Source: Actinomycetes bacterium | Lineage (GTDB): Bacteria > Actinomycetota > Actinomycetes > Mycobacteriales > Mycobacteriaceae | Direction of reading: 5' to 3' | Assembly: GCA_023404955.1 (NCBI GenBank) | Contig: JAEXZY010000077.1 | Location: forward strand, 25,058-89,057 | Length of the DNA stretch: 64,000 nt | Position numbers and translations under genes: made by a program | Part shown: positions 50,909-60,076 of the stretch, piece after piece | How positions within the stretch are numbered: position 1 is the first letter of the stretch | How the letters are laid out: the number at the start of each line of letters is the position of its first letter | The notes under the pieces: model-generated | Told to the model about the DNA's origin: nothing | The model's input: the letters and a program-made list of their open reading frames with translations, nothing else | Database searches by the model: none

Positions 50909-51375
50909 CGTGACCAGGTGCCCGTCTTGCCGCCCTCTTTGTGCAGAACGCGGACGTCGTCGATCGAGGCGGCCCGGTCGACGGCCTTGATCATGTCGTA
51001 GACCGTCAGCGCGGCCACGCTGACCGCGGTCAGCGCTTCCATCTCCACCCCCGTGCGATCGGTCGTACGCACCGTCGCGGTGATGCCGACCTCGTCGCCG
51101 GAGACCTCGAAGTCGATGTCGACCCCGGTGATCGCCAACGGATGGCACAGCGGCACGAGGTCGCTGGTGCGTTTCGCAGCCAGGATGCCTGCGACGCGGG
51201 CGGTGGCCAGCGCATCCCCCTTGGGCAGACCGTGGGTGCTGATCAGGTCGATCACGTCGGCACGGGTGCGCACCGTGCCGTGCGCCACCGCGACGCGCTT
51301 CGTGACGTCCTTGGCGGTGACGTCGACCATGTGGGCGGCGCCGGTCTCGTCGAGATGCGAGAGGCGGTCCGCCAT
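50905..51375 (-). CDS. moaC: Cyclic pyranopterin monophosphate synthase MoaC
   Basis: Enzyme of 156 aa that rearranges MoaA's product to cyclic pyranopterin monophosphate. Catalytic regions are AAKRTSDLVPLCHPLAI, VEMEALTAVSVAALTVYDM and the C-terminal VRVLHKEGGKTG. Length and motifs match the family. It follows a small 64-codon ORF by 2 bp. Confidence 0.93.
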   Translation of the reverse strand: MADRLSHLDETGAAHMVDVTAKDVTKRVAVAHGTVRTRADVIDLISTHGLPKGDALATARVAGILAAKRTSDLVPLCHPLAITGVDIDFEVSGDEVGITATVRTTDRTGVEMEALTAVSVAALTVYDMIKAVDRAASIDDVRVLHKEGGKTGTWSR

Positions 51376-51377
51376 CG

Positions 51378-51572
51378 CTACTTGTTGATGATGGTCGAGG
51401 ACTGAACGAACGGTAGGTCCTCGGCCGGCACGGGGAACGTGATGTCGCCGAACGGCGACAGGGCCCCGGTGCGGTCGGCGGCGAGCTCGCTGACGGCGTG
51501 GTCGTCGGCGTCGCTCGTGGGCCAGCCCGGATCGACGTATCGGTTCTTCTTGTCATCAGCCACGGATGACAT
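51378..51572 (-). CDS. Small acidic conserved protein (Rv0863-like)
   Basis: Protein of 64 aa with no recognised domain (VADDKKNRYVDPGWPTSDAD, later FGDITFPVPAEDLPF). It is soluble and polar. It lies 2 bp before moaC in the same direction and is divergent from the helicase-associated gene over 55 bp. In M. tuberculosis a short unknown ORF (Rv0863) holds the same place. A role in molybdopterin synthesis is possible only by position. Confidence 0.7.
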   Translation of the reverse strand: MSSVADDKKNRYVDPGWPTSDADDHAVSELAADRTGALSPFGDITFPVPAEDLPFVQSSTIINK

Positions 51573-51615
51573 TGTGGCAGGCCGCTCGCCGGCTGGCGAG
51601 GGTGGGAGGCTGCTT

Positions 51616-51621
51616 TACGCT
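51616..51621 (+). promoter_or_regulatory. -10 hexamer, leaderless helicase-associated gene
   Basis: TACGCT ends 6 nt before the GTG at 51628. The hexamer is identical to the serC one. Confidence 0.6.
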
Positions 51622-51627
51622 GGTCAG

Positions 51628-53892
51628 GTGAGCGCCAAGAGCCCCGGTGTGCCGCTGGGTGTGTGGTTGGCCGAACGCGACGACGAGGCGCTGATCACGC
51701 TGTTGCGATTGCGGCCCGACCTCACCCAGCCGCCGCCGGGCACGATCGCCGCGCTGGCAGCCCGCGCCGCCGCCCGGCAGTCGGTCAAGGCGGCCACCGA
51801 CGACCTCGACTTCCTGCACCTGACGGTGCTCGACGCGCTGCTGACCGTGCACGCCGAGACGACGGCGGTCACCTTCGGCGAGTTGGCCGCGGCACTGGGC
51901 GAGCGAACAGACGAGGCCTCCGTGCGCGCCGCGGTCGACGACCTGACCGAACGGGCGCTGGTGTGGGGTGACACTGCGGGCGCGGGTGCTCTGCGGGTCG
52001 TCGCCGAAGCCGCGAACGGGCTGCCCTGGTACCCGGGCCAGGCGACACTCGAACCGCAGGCCCTCTCCGCTGCTGAGGTCACCGAGGCCCTCGACGCGCT
52101 CGACGATGCGCCGCGCGATCTGCTGGAGAAGCTGCTCGAAGGCTCGCCGATCGGGCGCACCCGCGACGCGCTGCCCGACGCTCCCCCGGAGCGACCCGTC
52201 CAACGGCTGTTGGCTGCCGGACTGCTGCGCCGTCTCGACGCCGACACCGTGATCCTGCCCCGGCTCGTCGGGCAGGTGCTGCGCGGCGAGACGCCGGGTC
52301 CGGTGAGCCTGACCCGTCCCGACCCGACCGTGACGACGACGTCGACCGCCGACGTCGACGCCGTCGCCGCCGGCGCTGCGATCGATCTGCTCCGCGAGGT
52401 CGAATTGATCCTCGAGAACCTCAGCGCGACACCGGTTCCCGAGCTTCGCAGCGGGGGTCTCGGTGTTCGCGAGGTCAAGCGGCTGACCAAGGCCACCGGT
52501 ATCGACGAGCGCCGGCTCGGCCTGATCCTCGAGGTGTCACTCGCCGCAGGGCTGATCGCCGCGGGGGTTCCCGAGCCCGAGCCGCCGGACACCGGTTCGT
52601 ACTGGGCACCGACGGTGGCCGCCGACCGCTTCATCGAATCACCGACGGCGGTCAAGTGGCATCTGCTGGCGTCGGCGTGGCTCGACCTACCGGGCCGGCC
52701 CAGCCTGGTCGGCGCCCGCGGCCCCGATGGCAAACCCTATGCAGCGCTGTCCGATTCGTTGTTCTCCACAGCCGCGCCGCTGGATCGACGGCTCCTGCTG
52801 ACGATGCTCGCGGACCTTCCTCGGGGCTCCGGGGTGGACGCCGCGAGCGCGTCGCGGGCCATGGTCTGGCAGCGGCCGCGCTGGTCGGCGCGCCTGCAGC
52901 CCGACCCGGTGGCCGACCTACTGACCGAGGCGCACGCCGTCGGGGCCGTAGGCCGTGGGGCGCTGGCCGGCCCGCTGCGCAGGCTGCTCGCCGGCGAGGA
53001 CGATCAGTCGGTGATCGCCGCGATGGACAAGGTGCTGCCGTCGCCGATCGACCATTTCCTGGTGCAGGCCGACCTCACGGTCATCGTCCCGGGGCCGCTG
53101 GAGCGAGAGCTGGCCGAACAACTGGACGCGGTCGCCGCCGTCGAATCGGCCGGCGCCGCGATGGTGTACCGCATCGACGAGGCATCGGTGCGGCGTGCGC
53201 TCGACACCGGCAAGACCGCGGGCGAACTGCATGCACTGTTCACCAGGCACTCGAAAACCCCTGTTCCGCAAGCACTGACGTATCTGATCGACGATGTCGC
53301 ACGTCGGCACGGGCAGCTGCGGGTTGGCATGGCGGCGTCGTTCGTGCGCTGCGAGGACGCAGCTCTGCTGGCCGCCGCCGTCAGCGCACCTGCCACCGAC
53401 GCCGTCGAATTGCGCCTTCTCGCACCGACGGTCGCCGTGTCACAGGCACCGATCGCCGACGTGCTGACCGCGCTGCGCGCCGCGGGGTTCGCCCCGGCAG
53501 CCGAGGATTCCACCGGGGCGATCGTCGATCTGCGCAGCCGCGGTTCCCGTGTTCCGGCGCCCGGCCGGCGCCGCACCTTCCGACCCGGCACCACCCCGAC
53601 CGACCAGACCCTCGGCGCCATCGTCGCCGTGCTGCGCAAGGTCGCCGCGTCTCCGACGTCGAGCCTGCGGCTCGACCCGGCGGTCGCGATCTCCGAACTG
53701 CAGCACGCCGCACATCATCAGGAGTCGGTGGTGATCGGTTACGTGGATCCCGCGGGCGTCGCCAGCCAGCGGGTGGTTGCGCCGATCAACGTGCGCGGTG
53801 GCCAGCTGACCGCGTACGACCCCGCCTCCGGCCGGGTCCGCGAATTCGCCATCCACCGCGTCACATCGGTGGTGTCGGCCGACCCGGGTTAG
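51628..53892 (+). CDS. Helicase-associated domain protein (Rv0862c-like)
   Basis: Protein of 754 aa with winged-helix-like N-terminal repeats (VTFGELAAALGERTDEASVR, GVREVKRLTKATGIDERRLG) and a helicase-associated C-terminal domain containing TVIVPGPLERELAEQLD and, at the end, VVIGYVDPAGVASQRVVAP, a WYL-like segment. No Walker A is visible, so it is not itself an ATPase. It neighbours ercc3/XPB in mycobacteria and is a candidate partner. The GTG start follows TACGCT by 6 nt. Its stop overlaps the end of the convergent repeat protein. Confidence 0.87.
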   Translation: MSAKSPGVPLGVWLAERDDEALITLLRLRPDLTQPPPGTIAALAARAAARQSVKAATDDLDFLHLTVLDALLTVHAETTAVTFGELAAALGERTDEASVRAAVDDLTERALVWGDTAGAGALRVVAEAANGLPWYPGQATLEPQALSAAEVTEALDALDDAPRDLLEKLLEGSPIGRTRDALPDAPPERPVQRLLAAGLLRRLDADTVILPRLVGQVLRGETPGPVSLTRPDPTVTTTSTADVDAVAAGAAIDLLREVELILENLSATPVPELRSGGLGVREVKRLTKATGIDERRLGLILEVSLAAGLIAAGVPEPEPPDTGSYWAPTVAADRFIESPTAVKWHLLASAWLDLPGRPSLVGARGPDGKPYAALSDSLFSTAAPLDRRLLLTMLADLPRGSGVDAASASRAMVWQRPRWSARLQPDPVADLLTEAHAVGAVGRGALAGPLRRLLAGEDDQSVIAAMDKVLPSPIDHFLVQADLTVIVPGPLERELAEQLDAVAAVESAGAAMVYRIDEASVRRALDTGKTAGELHALFTRHSKTPVPQALTYLIDDVARRHGQLRVGMAASFVRCEDAALLAAAVSAPATDAVELRLLAPTVAVSQAPIADVLTALRAAGFAPAAEDSTGAIVDLRSRGSRVPAPGRRRTFRPGTTPTDQTLGAIVAVLRKVAASPTSSLRLDPAVAISELQHAAHHQESVVIGYVDPAGVASQRVVAPINVRGGQLTAYDPASGRVREFAIHRVTSVVSADPG

Positions 53893-56800
53893 ATCAGCGA
53901 CACCGTCGTCAGCACCAGTCCGGCGACCAACGCCGACAGATTCGAGTCGTCGGTGACGTTCACGGTGATCGTGCGGGTGGGCAGAACTCCTAATTGCGTC
54001 GCCTTGAAGGTGACCGCCTCGAGGGCCTGCTTGTATTGCGCGATCGTGGCTGAACCCGTGAGCGTCAGCACGCCGGTGCTCGGGTTGTAGGTGGCCGCAA
54101 CCGGGTTGCCGTTGATCGGGGCGTAGGCGAGCGTGTCACCGGTGCGGAAGCCCGCGGTGATCGCCACCGACGCGCCGGTGAGCATCGCCGAGTCGCTGTC
54201 GAGGATCGTGGCCGACGTGATGGGTTTGACCGTGTTGTTGACCTTGACGATCGTGGCACCGACCGTCGCGATGGTCGGCCGGTCCGGATTCTTCACCCCG
54301 ACGAGCACGGTAGCGGGCAGCAGTGTGCCGACTCCGGAGTCGTCGACCAGATCAATGGTGACTGTGCGTGTTTCGAGGAGACCCGCGCCGCCCGTTGCGG
54401 TGAACGTGACAGCTTCGAGCGCGGCTTCGTACTGGGCGAGCGTGGCGGTTCCGGACAGGGTCAGCGTGTCGGTCCCGTTCCACGTCGCCGTCACGGGGTT
54501 GCCGTCGATCTGCGCGAAGCTCAGCAGATCGCCGACCTCCCGGCCGCCGGTGATCTTCACCGTCGCACCGGTGAGCACTGTCGAGTCGAGGTCTCCGATC
54601 TCGACGGTGGGGGCGACCTTGACCCCCGGCTTGCCGAGTGTGTACGTGGGCGGCAGCGACAGGATCGTGAGCAGCGGCCGTAGCGGCGCGATCGTGTTCG
54701 CGAAGACCACGCCGGGAACGGGACTGGTGTCGCCGTCTTCTTCGGTGACGGTGATCGTGACCGAACGGGTCAGACCCACCTGTGTCGCGCTGAACGAAAT
54801 CGCTTCGAGCGCTTCGGCGTACTGCTCGACGGTGGCCAGGCCGGAGAGCTGGATGGTCCAGTCGTTGGGTCGGCTGATCTGGATCGTGGAGTCGGCCGGC
54901 GCGGTGTAGGTGAGCTTGTCTCCGGTCAGTCGGCCGGTAGCGATGACGATCGTTGCGCCGGTGAGGTTTCCGCCGTCGGCATTGGCGATGAGCACCGATG
55001 AGATCAGTTTCATGGGCGGCTTGCCGATGGTGTGGATCGGCGCTCCGACCGGAGCCACGGTCAGCGGAAGTTCCACGACGATCGCGGGGAGCACGCCGAT
55101 GGCGAACGTGGCCGGAAGGAGGCTGTCGACGCCGTCGGCGTCGGTCAACGTGACGTTCACGGTGCGCAACCCCAGCCCGAGTTGGGTTGCGGTGAAAGTG
55201 ATGTCTTTCAGCGCGGCCTCGAACTCGGCGAGGGTGCCGGGACCGGTCAGCGTCAGGGTCTGGTGGTCATCGCTGAACACCGGCGTGATGCCACCCGAGC
55301 CCGAGTAGCTCAGTGCGTCTCCGGACTGCGCGCCGGCGCCCAGCGACACCGTCACCGATGTCAGCGACGGCGAATCGACATCGGTGATCTCGGCGACCGA
55401 CAGCAGCTTGACCGGATCGCCTCCCAGCCGGAACGGCCCACCTCCGACCGCGAACAGCGATGGCGGGAACTGCACCGCCGGCAGCAACGCCAGCAGGACG
55501 ACTGCAGGCAGAAGGCTCTCGACACCCTGTTCGTCGGTGAGGGTTATCTGGACCGAGCGGGTGGCCAGGCCGAGTTTGGTCGCGCTGAACGTGATCGCTT
55601 TCAGTGCAGCCTCGTAATCGGCGAGGCTGGCCAACCCCGACAGGGTGACCGTGCGGTTGTCGTCGCTGAACGCGGGGTCGATGGTGCTGTCCGAGGGTGC
55701 GGTGTATCCGAGCGCGTCGCCGATCTGCTTACCGCCGGCGATCGCCACAGTGACGCTCTGCAGGCGCGTGGAGTCGGGGTCGAGGATGGCGGCAGCGGAC
55801 AGCAGCTTGACCGGGGCGCTCTTCACGACGTACGGGAGACCGGGCGTTGCGAGCACCGATGGCGGGAGCTGGACGAGCGGATCGACGGTGAACGCCACCG
55901 TCTGGCGGTAGGAGTCGGCCTGCGCCAACCCGATCACGCGGGCCACGGTGTGCAACAGGCTCAACAGACCGGGAAGGTCGACGGAGCTGTCGCTCACCAC
56001 GACGGTGAACTCGACTGGCCGCGGATTCCCGATGACCGGTGTCGTCGGCGTGTAGAGGAAGCTGCCGTCGAGCGGGTTGCGGACCACCAGGCCGCCGCCA
56101 CTCGGCTGCACGATCTCGTAGGTGAGGGGGTCGTCGTTCGGGTCGTACGCGTCGATCCGGACGACGACCTGCCCGGTGACGAGCTGCTCGGTGGTCACCG
56201 ACCGCACCACCGGTGTCTTGTTGAACAGCGTGTGGTTGATCAACCGGCGCACATAGGCCAGCAGAGCGTCGTCGACCGGCGACGATGCCGGTGTCGTCGT
56301 ATCGGTGAGCGGTGCGACCGTCTCCGTCGTCACCGGTTGCTGCAGGCTCACGACCTCCGACGGCGCGGTCTGCGGCGCCGCGTCGGGGACGCGGGCGAAG
56401 ATGCGCTTCCTGGGCGCCGTCGTCACCGGCGTTGCGGCGACCTCGTCACTGTCCGCGATCTGCTCGGTATCGACGGCAGTGACGACGGGGTCGGTGTCGG
56501 TATCGGGGCTCTCGTCGGTGTGGCTGCCGCGTCGCGGCCCGTCGAACCTCAGCTGCCAGCGACGCGGCGCGGCGGCGGCCTCAGCGGTGACATCGGTGTC
56601 GGCATCGGCCGTTTTCGGGCCCCGCGCCGTGCCCGGCTTCGTCGCATCAGCATCCGCCGTCGCGTCTCGCTCGCGGCGCGGCGTCTCCTGCGCCGTGTTG
56701 GCCGTCGACGAGACACTCGACTCCGTCTCGTCCTCACTGGCTGCGGCCACGCCCGTCGCCGAGTGGGCGATCGCCAAACCGATGCCCAGGGACACCGCCA

Positions 56801-56960
56801 GCGCCCCCACTCGCCCGACGGGAATCGGCAACCGCTCCGGCTCTGCCCGATGGCGCGCGATTCGGGTGACCCCGTCGTCGTCGAGCAGGCTCGCGGCCGC
56901 CCAGAACTGTCCCCCGGCGTCGTTCCGCGATCTCCGATGTCCGACAGGTTTGCCACTCAT
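53889..56960 (-). CDS. Large exported tandem-repeat surface protein
   Basis: Exported protein of 1023 aa. An N-terminal region ends in a signal-like stretch (VGRVGALAVSLGIGLAIAHS) followed by a low-complexity Thr/Ala/Asp-rich segment (about 80-235). A cadherin/VCBS-like beta domain comes next (DAYDPNDDPLTYEIVQ). Five modules of about 115-130 residues then run to the end. Each contains a (D/N)xDS-type turn, a TVxIxGG strand, an LxLSGxATxAxYExAL motif and a closing LTDExG strand. No LPXTG or C-terminal anchor is seen. The start ATG is supported by GGAGG. A surface or matrix adhesin role is inferred from architecture only. Confidence 0.82.
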   Translation of the reverse strand: MSGKPVGHRRSRNDAGGQFWAAASLLDDDGVTRIARHRAEPERLPIPVGRVGALAVSLGIGLAIAHSATGVAAASEDETESSVSSTANTAQETPRRERDATADADATKPGTARGPKTADADTDVTAEAAAAPRRWQLRFDGPRRGSHTDESPDTDTDPVVTAVDTEQIADSDEVAATPVTTAPRKRIFARVPDAAPQTAPSEVVSLQQPVTTETVAPLTDTTTPASSPVDDALLAYVRRLINHTLFNKTPVVRSVTTEQLVTGQVVVRIDAYDPNDDPLTYEIVQPSGGGLVVRNPLDGSFLYTPTTPVIGNPRPVEFTVVVSDSSVDLPGLLSLLHTVARVIGLAQADSYRQTVAFTVDPLVQLPPSVLATPGLPYVVKSAPVKLLSAAAILDPDSTRLQSVTVAIAGGKQIGDALGYTAPSDSTIDPAFSDDNRTVTLSGLASLADYEAALKAITFSATKLGLATRSVQITLTDEQGVESLLPAVVLLALLPAVQFPPSLFAVGGGPFRLGGDPVKLLSVAEITDVDSPSLTSVTVSLGAGAQSGDALSYSGSGGITPVFSDDHQTLTLTGPGTLAEFEAALKDITFTATQLGLGLRTVNVTLTDADGVDSLLPATFAIGVLPAIVVELPLTVAPVGAPIHTIGKPPMKLISSVLIANADGGNLTGATIVIATGRLTGDKLTYTAPADSTIQISRPNDWTIQLSGLATVEQYAEALEAISFSATQVGLTRSVTITVTEEDGDTSPVPGVVFANTIAPLRPLLTILSLPPTYTLGKPGVKVAPTVEIGDLDSTVLTGATVKITGGREVGDLLSFAQIDGNPVTATWNGTDTLTLSGTATLAQYEAALEAVTFTATGGAGLLETRTVTIDLVDDSGVGTLLPATVLVGVKNPDRPTIATVGATIVKVNNTVKPITSATILDSDSAMLTGASVAITAGFRTGDTLAYAPINGNPVAATYNPSTGVLTLTGSATIAQYKQALEAVTFKATQLGVLPTRTITVNVTDDSNLSALVAGLVLTTVSLI

Positions 56961-57354
56961 GCGCCCGGCCTCCGTCACTGCGTTCAGTCCCCCGTGACTG
57001 TTCGCCCCCCGACGACACCGCTGGGCGCCGGCCGCCGAGTGGTCGGCCATGACCCCGCGGAGCAGACGATAGAGCAAATTGACGCGGACGACTATGTTTT
57101 CTGTGAAAGTTCTACGCGAACCCTTTACGTCGCAGGACTGCAGCGTTCTGAGCTGGCATTTCAACACTCTCGTGACCGCGGCCAAGCTACTGACGCAACG
57201 CTGCCGACACGGATTCGCACCCGCATCGATGGAACGCGCAACGTGAGACGCCATGCGTCAACGGCACGGCTCCCATCCGGCGATCCTGGACGAGACGCCG
57301 ACCTGTCGTCACCGTGCGGATAATGGGCAGGATGACTTTCTTTCGAGGCCGCGC
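56961..57354. other. 394-bp divergent intergenic region
   Basis: Separates the repeat-protein gene (minus) from ercc3 (plus). It has an AT-richer patch around 57063-57130, unlike its surroundings, which may hold the minus-strand promoter. Near the right end lie a GATAAT hexamer and an eight-codon ORF. No RNA gene or inverted repeat was recognised. Confidence 0.6.
57319..57324 (+). promoter_or_regulatory. -10 hexamer upstream of ercc3
   Basis: GATAAT ends 7 nt before an ATG at 57332, the leaderless spacing found elsewhere in the window. That ATG opens an eight-codon ORF rather than ercc3 itself. Confidence 0.55.
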
Positions 57355-57358
57355 ATGA
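57332..57358 (+). CDS. Putative leaderless upstream ORF, 8 codons
   Basis: The ATG 7 nt after GATAAT opens MTFFRGRA and stops at a TGA that overlaps the ercc3 ATG (ATGA). If the transcript starts at this ATG, ribosomes loading on the 5' end would finish exactly at the ercc3 start and could re-initiate. The peptide itself is unlikely to matter. It rests on spacing and overlap only. Confidence 0.4.
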   Translation: MTFFRGRA

Positions 57359-59004
57359 CCGACGGCCCTTTGATCGTGCAGTCGGACAAGACTGTGCTGC
57401 TCGAAGTCGACCACGAGCAGGCCGGCGCTGCGCGCGCGGCGATCGCGCCGTTCGCCGAGCTCGAGCGCGCACCCGAGCACGTGCACACCTACCGCATCAC
57501 CCCGTTGGCGCTGTGGAACGCCCGCGCCGCCGGCCATGACGCCGAGCAGGTCGTCGATGCCCTGGTCTCGTTCTCCCGTTACGCGGTACCGCAGCCGCTG
57601 CTCGTCGACATCGTCGACACGATGGCGCGTTACGGCCGCCTGCAGCTGGTCAAGCACCCCGCGCACGGCCTGACCCTGGTCAGCCTGGACCGCGCCGTGC
57701 TCGAAGAGGTGCTGCGCAACAAGAAGATCGCACCCATGCTGGGCGCCCGCCTCGATGACGACACCGTGGTCGTGCACAACAGTGAGCGCGGCCGGGTCAA
57801 GCAGATGCTTCTCAAGATCGGTTGGCCGGCAGAGGATCTGGCTGGGTACGTCGACGGGGAGGCCCATCCGATCACGCTCGAGCAGGACGGCTGGGAGTTG
57901 CGCGACTACCAGCAGATGGCCGCCGACTCGTTCTGGGACGGCGGCTCGGGCGTGGTCGTACTGCCGTGTGGGGCGGGCAAGACCCTCGTCGGCGCCGCGG
58001 CGATGGCCAAAGCCGGTGCCACGACGTTGATCCTGGTCACCAACACTGTTGCGGGCCGCCAATGGAAGCGCGAGTTGATCGCGCGGACGTCATTGACCGA
58101 GGAGGAGATCGGCGAGTATTCCGGGGAGCGCAAGGAGATCCGGCCGGTCACCATCGCGACGTACCAGGTGATCACCCGCCGCACCAAGGGCGAGTACAAG
58201 CACCTCGAGCTCTTCGACAGCCGGGACTGGGGCCTGATCGTCTACGACGAGGTGCACCTGCTGCCCGCACCGGTGTTCCGGATGACCGCTGATCTGCAGT
58301 CCCGCCGTCGGCTCGGGTTGACTGCGACCCTGATCCGCGAAGACGGCCGCGAGGGCGACGTGTTCTCGCTGATCGGCCCGAAGCGCTACGACGCACCGTG
58401 GAAGGACATCGAGGCCCAGGGGTGGATCGCCCCGGCCGAATGCATCGAGGTCCGCGTCACGATGACCGACAACGAGCGCATGCTCTACGCCACGGCTGAG
58501 CCGGACGAACGCTACAAGCTCTGCGCGACCGCGCACACCAAGGTCAACGTGGTCAAGTCGATCCTGGAGCGCCATCCCGACGAACCGACGCTGGTCATCG
58601 GCGCTTATCTCGACCAGCTCGACGAACTCGGCGCCGAGCTGGACGCACCCGTGATCCAGGGGTCGACGAAGACCGCCGAGCGCGAGCAGCTGTTCGACGC
58701 GTTCCGCAGCGGCGAGATCCGCACACTCGTGGTGTCCAAGGTCGCCAACTTCTCGATCGACCTGCCTGAGGCCAGTGTTGCCGTGCAGGTGTCGGGCACG
58801 TTCGGCTCCCGGCAGGAGGAAGCGCAGCGGCTCGGCCGGCTCCTGCGCCCGAAAGCCGACGGTGGCGGAGCGGTGTTCTACTCCGTGGTGTCGCGCGACA
58901 GTCTGGACGCCGAATACGCCGCGCACCGGCAGCGGTTCCTCGCCGAGCAGGGCTACGGGTACGTGATCAAGGACGCCGACGATCTGTTGGGACCGGCAAT
59001 TTGA
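57355..59004 (+). CDS. ercc3: XPB/ERCC3-type DNA helicase
   Basis: Superfamily 2 DNA helicase of 549 aa, an ATP-dependent 3'-5' translocase thought to act in repair. An N-terminal domain (about 1-175) precedes helicase motifs: Q/I region DGWELRDYQQMAADSFW, Walker A PCGAGKTLVG (Lys209), DEVH box (near 298), LGLTATLIREDGREGD, and motif VI in GTFGSRQEEAQRLGRLLRPK. The start MTDGPLIVQSDKT matches the mycobacterial protein. It is preceded by a putative coupled upstream ORF and followed by a VOC gene with TTGA overlap. Confidence 0.95.
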   Translation: MTDGPLIVQSDKTVLLEVDHEQAGAARAAIAPFAELERAPEHVHTYRITPLALWNARAAGHDAEQVVDALVSFSRYAVPQPLLVDIVDTMARYGRLQLVKHPAHGLTLVSLDRAVLEEVLRNKKIAPMLGARLDDDTVVVHNSERGRVKQMLLKIGWPAEDLAGYVDGEAHPITLEQDGWELRDYQQMAADSFWDGGSGVVVLPCGAGKTLVGAAAMAKAGATTLILVTNTVAGRQWKRELIARTSLTEEEIGEYSGERKEIRPVTIATYQVITRRTKGEYKHLELFDSRDWGLIVYDEVHLLPAPVFRMTADLQSRRRLGLTATLIREDGREGDVFSLIGPKRYDAPWKDIEAQGWIAPAECIEVRVTMTDNERMLYATAEPDERYKLCATAHTKVNVVKSILERHPDEPTLVIGAYLDQLDELGAELDAPVIQGSTKTAEREQLFDAFRSGEIRTLVVSKVANFSIDLPEASVAVQVSGTFGSRQEEAQRLGRLLRPKADGGGAVFYSVVSRDSLDAEYAAHRQRFLAEQGYGYVIKDADDLLGPAI

Positions 59005-59360
59005 CCGTCGGACGCGTCGTCCCCATCGTGACGGTGCCGGATCTGCCGACCGCCGTCACGCAGTACCGGGCGGTGCTCGGCCTCGACGTCGTGATGGACC
59101 ACGGCTGGATCGTGACGCTTGCCGACACCGACCGCCGCCACCAGCTGAGCCTGCTGACCGAGGACGCGACCGCCGCAGTCAATCCCGCGGTGTCCATCGA
59201 GGTCGACGATGTCGATGCGGCCCACCGCCGTGCGGTGGACGCGGGCCTGCGGATCGTCCACCCGCTCAGCGACGAGGAGTGGGGCGTGCGGCGATTCTTC
59301 TTCGAAGACGCCGCGGGCAACGTTGTGAATGTGCTGACGCATCGTCGGAGTTCGACCTGA
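59001..59360 (+). CDS. VOC/glyoxalase-family protein
   Basis: Single-domain VOC protein of 119 aa: RVVPIVTVPDLPTAVTQYRA at the start and RRFFFEDAAGNVVNVLTHR at the end, the usual last strand. It resembles bleomycin-resistance-type or glyoxalase-like proteins; no specific ligand residues were assigned. It begins with a rare TTG overlapping the ercc3 stop (TTGA), so translation depends on ercc3. The next gene starts 77 bp on with its own Shine-Dalgarno. Confidence 0.8.
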   Translation: MTVGRVVPIVTVPDLPTAVTQYRAVLGLDVVMDHGWIVTLADTDRRHQLSLLTEDATAAVNPAVSIEVDDVDAAHRRAVDAGLRIVHPLSDEEWGVRRFFFEDAAGNVVNVLTHRRSST

Positions 59361-59437
59361 CCGGGCGCGCCGAGGCCGCGAACCGGCTAGCCTCATTCCT
59401 CGAGTCGGGACGAGCTCGAGGCACGACGAAGGAACAC

Positions 59438-60067
59438 ATGACGACAGACAGGCGCGACCTGCGCGCCAGAACTCTGCGCTGCGCTGCCGGCGTCGCCGCT
59501 GCGCTGGCGTTCGGTGTGCTCGCGCCGGCTGCTCTGGCCGCCGCCCAGCCGCTCCCGACACCCGTTCCCGGGCCCGACGGGGCGCCGCCGCCGCCCGGCC
59601 AGCCGGTCGCGGTGCCGGTCGATCCCGCGGTCGCAGCGCCCCCGCCTCCCCCCGCCGGCCCGCCGATGGTGCCTGAGATCCCGAACGCCCAGTACGGCTC
59701 GGGCGACGGGCCGCTGGGCTTCCTGCGCGACGCCTGGCATCAGGCCCGCGATCCCTACGGCTTCCTGGGGACCGCCGACATGCCGAACATGCCCCCCGCC
59801 GGCGCGCCGCCGCCAGGGGCAGGCCCGCCGCCGCCGCTGCCGCCGGGCTTCAAATCGCTGAACGCGCCCGGGTCTGAGACACCCGCCACCGCCCCCCAAG
59901 CGGGTGGCCCGGCACTGCCTCCCGGCTACTACCCGGTCAGCGGCCCGATGCCGCCGGGATACGAGTGGGGCGTGCCGCCGCCACCGCCGCCGCCGGACCC
60001 CAACGCGCCGAAGCCGTACGTGCCGGTGGTGTCGCCGCCACCGCCGCCGCTGTTCCCGACGCAGTAG
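59438..60067 (+). CDS. Proline-rich exported protein
   Basis: Secreted protein of 209 aa. The signal peptide spans about residues 1-32 (CAAGVAAALAFGVLAPAAL, then an AQP cleavage site). The mature part is a Pro/Gly/Ala-rich chain with a conserved-looking centre GDGPLGFLRDAWHQARDPYG and TADMPNMPPAG, then polyproline to the C-terminus. GAAGGAA precedes the ATG. It resembles mycobacterial proline-rich exported antigens, function unknown. It sits between ercc3 and the convergent end of the second repeat protein. Confidence 0.82.
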   Translation: MTTDRRDLRARTLRCAAGVAAALAFGVLAPAALAAAQPLPTPVPGPDGAPPPPGQPVAVPVDPAVAAPPPPPAGPPMVPEIPNAQYGSGDGPLGFLRDAWHQARDPYGFLGTADMPNMPPAGAPPPGAGPPPPLPPGFKSLNAPGSETPATAPQAGGPALPPGYYPVSGPMPPGYEWGVPPPPPPPDPNAPKPYVPVVSPPPPPLFPTQ

Positions 60068-60076
60068 CGCTCTTGG

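Noticed and set aside
55032..57323. 763-codon plus-strand ORF opposite the first repeat protein
   Set aside because: Shadow of a repetitive gene; translation is Arg/Asp-rich and lacks any fold signature.
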